A model generated the notes under the pieces. That model was given only the letters and a program-made list of their open reading frames with translations, did not search any database and was not told the DNA's origin. This document shows positions 62,084-64,000 of a DNA stretch of 64,000 nt, one piece after another. The stretch lies in contig CAJNDS010002618.1 in assembly GCA_905221605.1 (NCBI GenBank), forward strand, positions 248,001 through 312,000, written 5' to 3'. Within the stretch, counting starts at the first letter, position 1. Every line of letters starts with the position of its first letter. This DNA is from Symbiodinium natans. Lineage: Eukaryota; Sar; Dinophyceae; Suessiales; Symbiodiniaceae. The position numbers and the translations under genes are program-made.

Positions 62084-64000
62084 TTTTGCTGCGCCAACGC
62101 CGTGTCTTGAAGTTGACGTACAGTCGATTCACGGTATGGCTTCGGAAAAAAAATCAAGGGACTATCGCGTATGATCGACTTTGAGCTTTGTAGAAAAGTT
62201 GCAAATGGAATCATCGTGTTTCGTGAGGAGGAAGCCCCCAGCCTGCCTGCAGCTCAGAGAATGGACGGTCTAGATTTTGTTCCAAGGCACATGAGTACAA
62301 TCGCTCCAAAAGGTTTGGCTTATGAACGTTCCACAAGTCTCAAAGTCCTGGTAAGCAGGCATGTGCAATGCCGCGACTTCAACAAGATGCCATGTGCAAA
62401 GGTGGAGCAATGGCCGGAATCTTAACGTGGGCGTGACCGAGCACATCAGTAGGAATTTTGAGTTCACGAGTTCACGAGAATCGGGATTTTCGAGCTGTAC
62501 TTGCAAGCCATTCCTTGCGGATTCTTCCGATTCCAGCGATATCTTGCAGCTCTGCCGATTCCGCACACATCTGCAGCGCATGTTGAGAGGTTGAACGTTT
62601 TTTTTCAAGAGGCCTCGCAGGTCCTTCTCACTGCTGCTGAGGTTAGCCGAAAATGCCGGCGTGCCGCTTCAGAAAGTCTTCAAGCTGCAGACCTGGAGTT
62701 ACGCTGCTTGGATCTGTGACGCAAGCTCAAAAAGCTCTGCGAAGGGTGATGAATTGTGTAGAATCCACAAAGCACCGATGCCGCTGCCGCCGGGTATCCA
62801 AGACCGTCCGAGGCTTTCGTTACTGTTCTTCCAGAACATAAGCAAAAGTTCCGCGAGGCCATTCATGGGCTGTCACTTCCTTGCTTGTACGAGCACGCTG
62901 ACCAGGCCGTGGATGGTTTGCTGATGCGCAAATGTTGCGTGTCGGTAAATGCCGGCATCCTCAGCTATTAAGCCATGCTTCCACCTGGACCTATTTGAGA
63001 CGAAATTGTAGCTCGGCACCCTCTAATTAAGCTGTAATTTGTGAACGTAATGCACATTGGCACACTGAGGCTCACCCAAGAAGATGCAAAGTGCGTGCAA
63101 GCATCCCTTGCTCACAACTTCGTAACTTAGGGGTCAAGATTAAAGATTGCATCGGGTTTTTCATGCTTCAGACGTTCATGTAGCTCTGCCTGGTGTTTGG
63201 ATCAATGACCCAATGAATCTCAATGACGCACCGCGCTGAGGAGGGCACTCCTCGGAAGAGCCAGCCCAAGGGGGACGAGGCATCAGCACTGGGAGAGAGG
63301 GAGATCGTAAGCATTGGCAGAAAGCTTTGCAGGAAGAAAGCAAGAGGAATATCGTAGCATGTCGTAGCCGAGGAGCGGAGCAACAAGCGGCAGAAGGTCA
63401 AGGACTTCCCGTGCCCTGGCCACCACTCTGTTTCGTTTTGGAAAAGGGCCACAGGGTGTTCAGAATTCCTTCAGAGTGGCCTTACGCACAGGCCTGGCCA
63501 CATTCCGACCCTCAAGGACCTCAAGGACAAGCTGAAAAACAAAGGCACAAGCGCTCCTTTCGTGTCCGCCACCTCACCAGCAGCTACAAGCAATCAGGGC
63601 CGCCAATCTTGGGTAGCTGATGAGAGTGGGGGGGGGAGACTGAGCAGCTTGGCCGTGAAAACGCGGAACCCGATTGGTCGAATCCATGTACGGAGCTTGC
63701 CACAGATCCCGGCGACGTGCTGCGGAAGAGCGCCGGGGACCGAAAGGAGTCAAATGCGTGGGGAACACAAAGGCACAAAGGGGCATGGAGGTGGGATCTC
63801 AAAATGCCCTTTGTGCTTAGGCTCCGCTCATCGATTGGAGCTACGAGACCCAACTGAGCCGGGTGCTCGACAGAACTGGCACAGACTCGTAGGCTCATAG
63901 ACGATTCCAGCTAGGCATGAAGGGCACCTACATCAAGACCGCAGCCAGAGCCTCGGCTTTGGTAGATGGGGCCCCTGACAGTGATATTGGGTTAGATGGA
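62084..64000. other. Unassigned end of window
   Basis: No gene can be defended. A + frame at 62171-62425 and helical-looking pieces near 62600-62720 are unsupported. The last 90 bases contain MKGTYIKTAARASAL after GCTAG|G (about 63916), which might be an exon of a gene cut by the window edge. Confidence 0.3.

Overview
The window looks like nuclear DNA of a dinoflagellate, most probably a Symbiodiniaceae/Suessiales-type genome. Four things point there. (1) It carries a Ty1/copia retrotransposon of the large single-ORF kind. (2) Two genes can be rebuilt exon by exon only if introns with GC (once GA) donors and AG|G acceptors are allowed, which is a dinoflagellate habit. (3) TTTAGGG/CCCTAAA-like interstitial arrays are frequent. 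(4) The LTRs contain an 11-base match to the 3' end of the dinoflagellate spliced leader. All supported host genes lie on the + strand. No rRNA, tRNA or CRISPR was recognised.

Layout. 1-3020: unassigned DNA with a 55-bp array of short hyphenated palindromes. 3021-12455: a copia element with two 393-bp LTRs, a primer-binding site, a polypurine tract and an almost 2800-codon gag-pol frame (gag, protease, integrase, RT, RNase H and a methyltransferase-like C-terminal domain). Between protease and integrase sits an unusually long insert that also holds a 465-codon ORF in the +1 frame. 12456-14377: an inverted repeat and a 5-copy tandem repeat. 14378-21819: a macrosatellite of about 2 kb in 3.4 copies. 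21820-28990: mostly non-coding, with an AT-rich hairpin cluster (24.0-24.8 kb). 28998-32810: scattered cysteine-rich candidate exons behind a signal-peptide-like exon. 35981-38103: 3' exons of a PQQ-type beta-propeller gene. 40-40.4 kb: two phase-compatible exons of unknown function.

42164-56683: a voltage-gated ion channel gene. S1, S2, S3, a split S4, S5, pore, S6, a long cytoplasmic tail with one canonical EF-hand, and a stop codon are all visible; the N-terminal exons are not. Its introns have been colonised. The S2-S3 intron holds a 2.15-kb element with inverted-repeat ends. The S5-pore intron holds a CTCTCTTT array, and a 4-kb tail intron holds telomere-like arrays. The last two each carry a copy of a dispersed element whose third copy abuts a trinucleotide array at 57.7 kb. 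57.7-64 kb is dominated by simple repeats plus the C-terminal remnant of a LINE-type reverse transcriptase.

The best candidates for something undescribed are the overprinted ORF and methyltransferase-like tail of the copia element, the spliced-leader-like block in its LTRs, and the dispersed element that sits in simple-repeat arrays.
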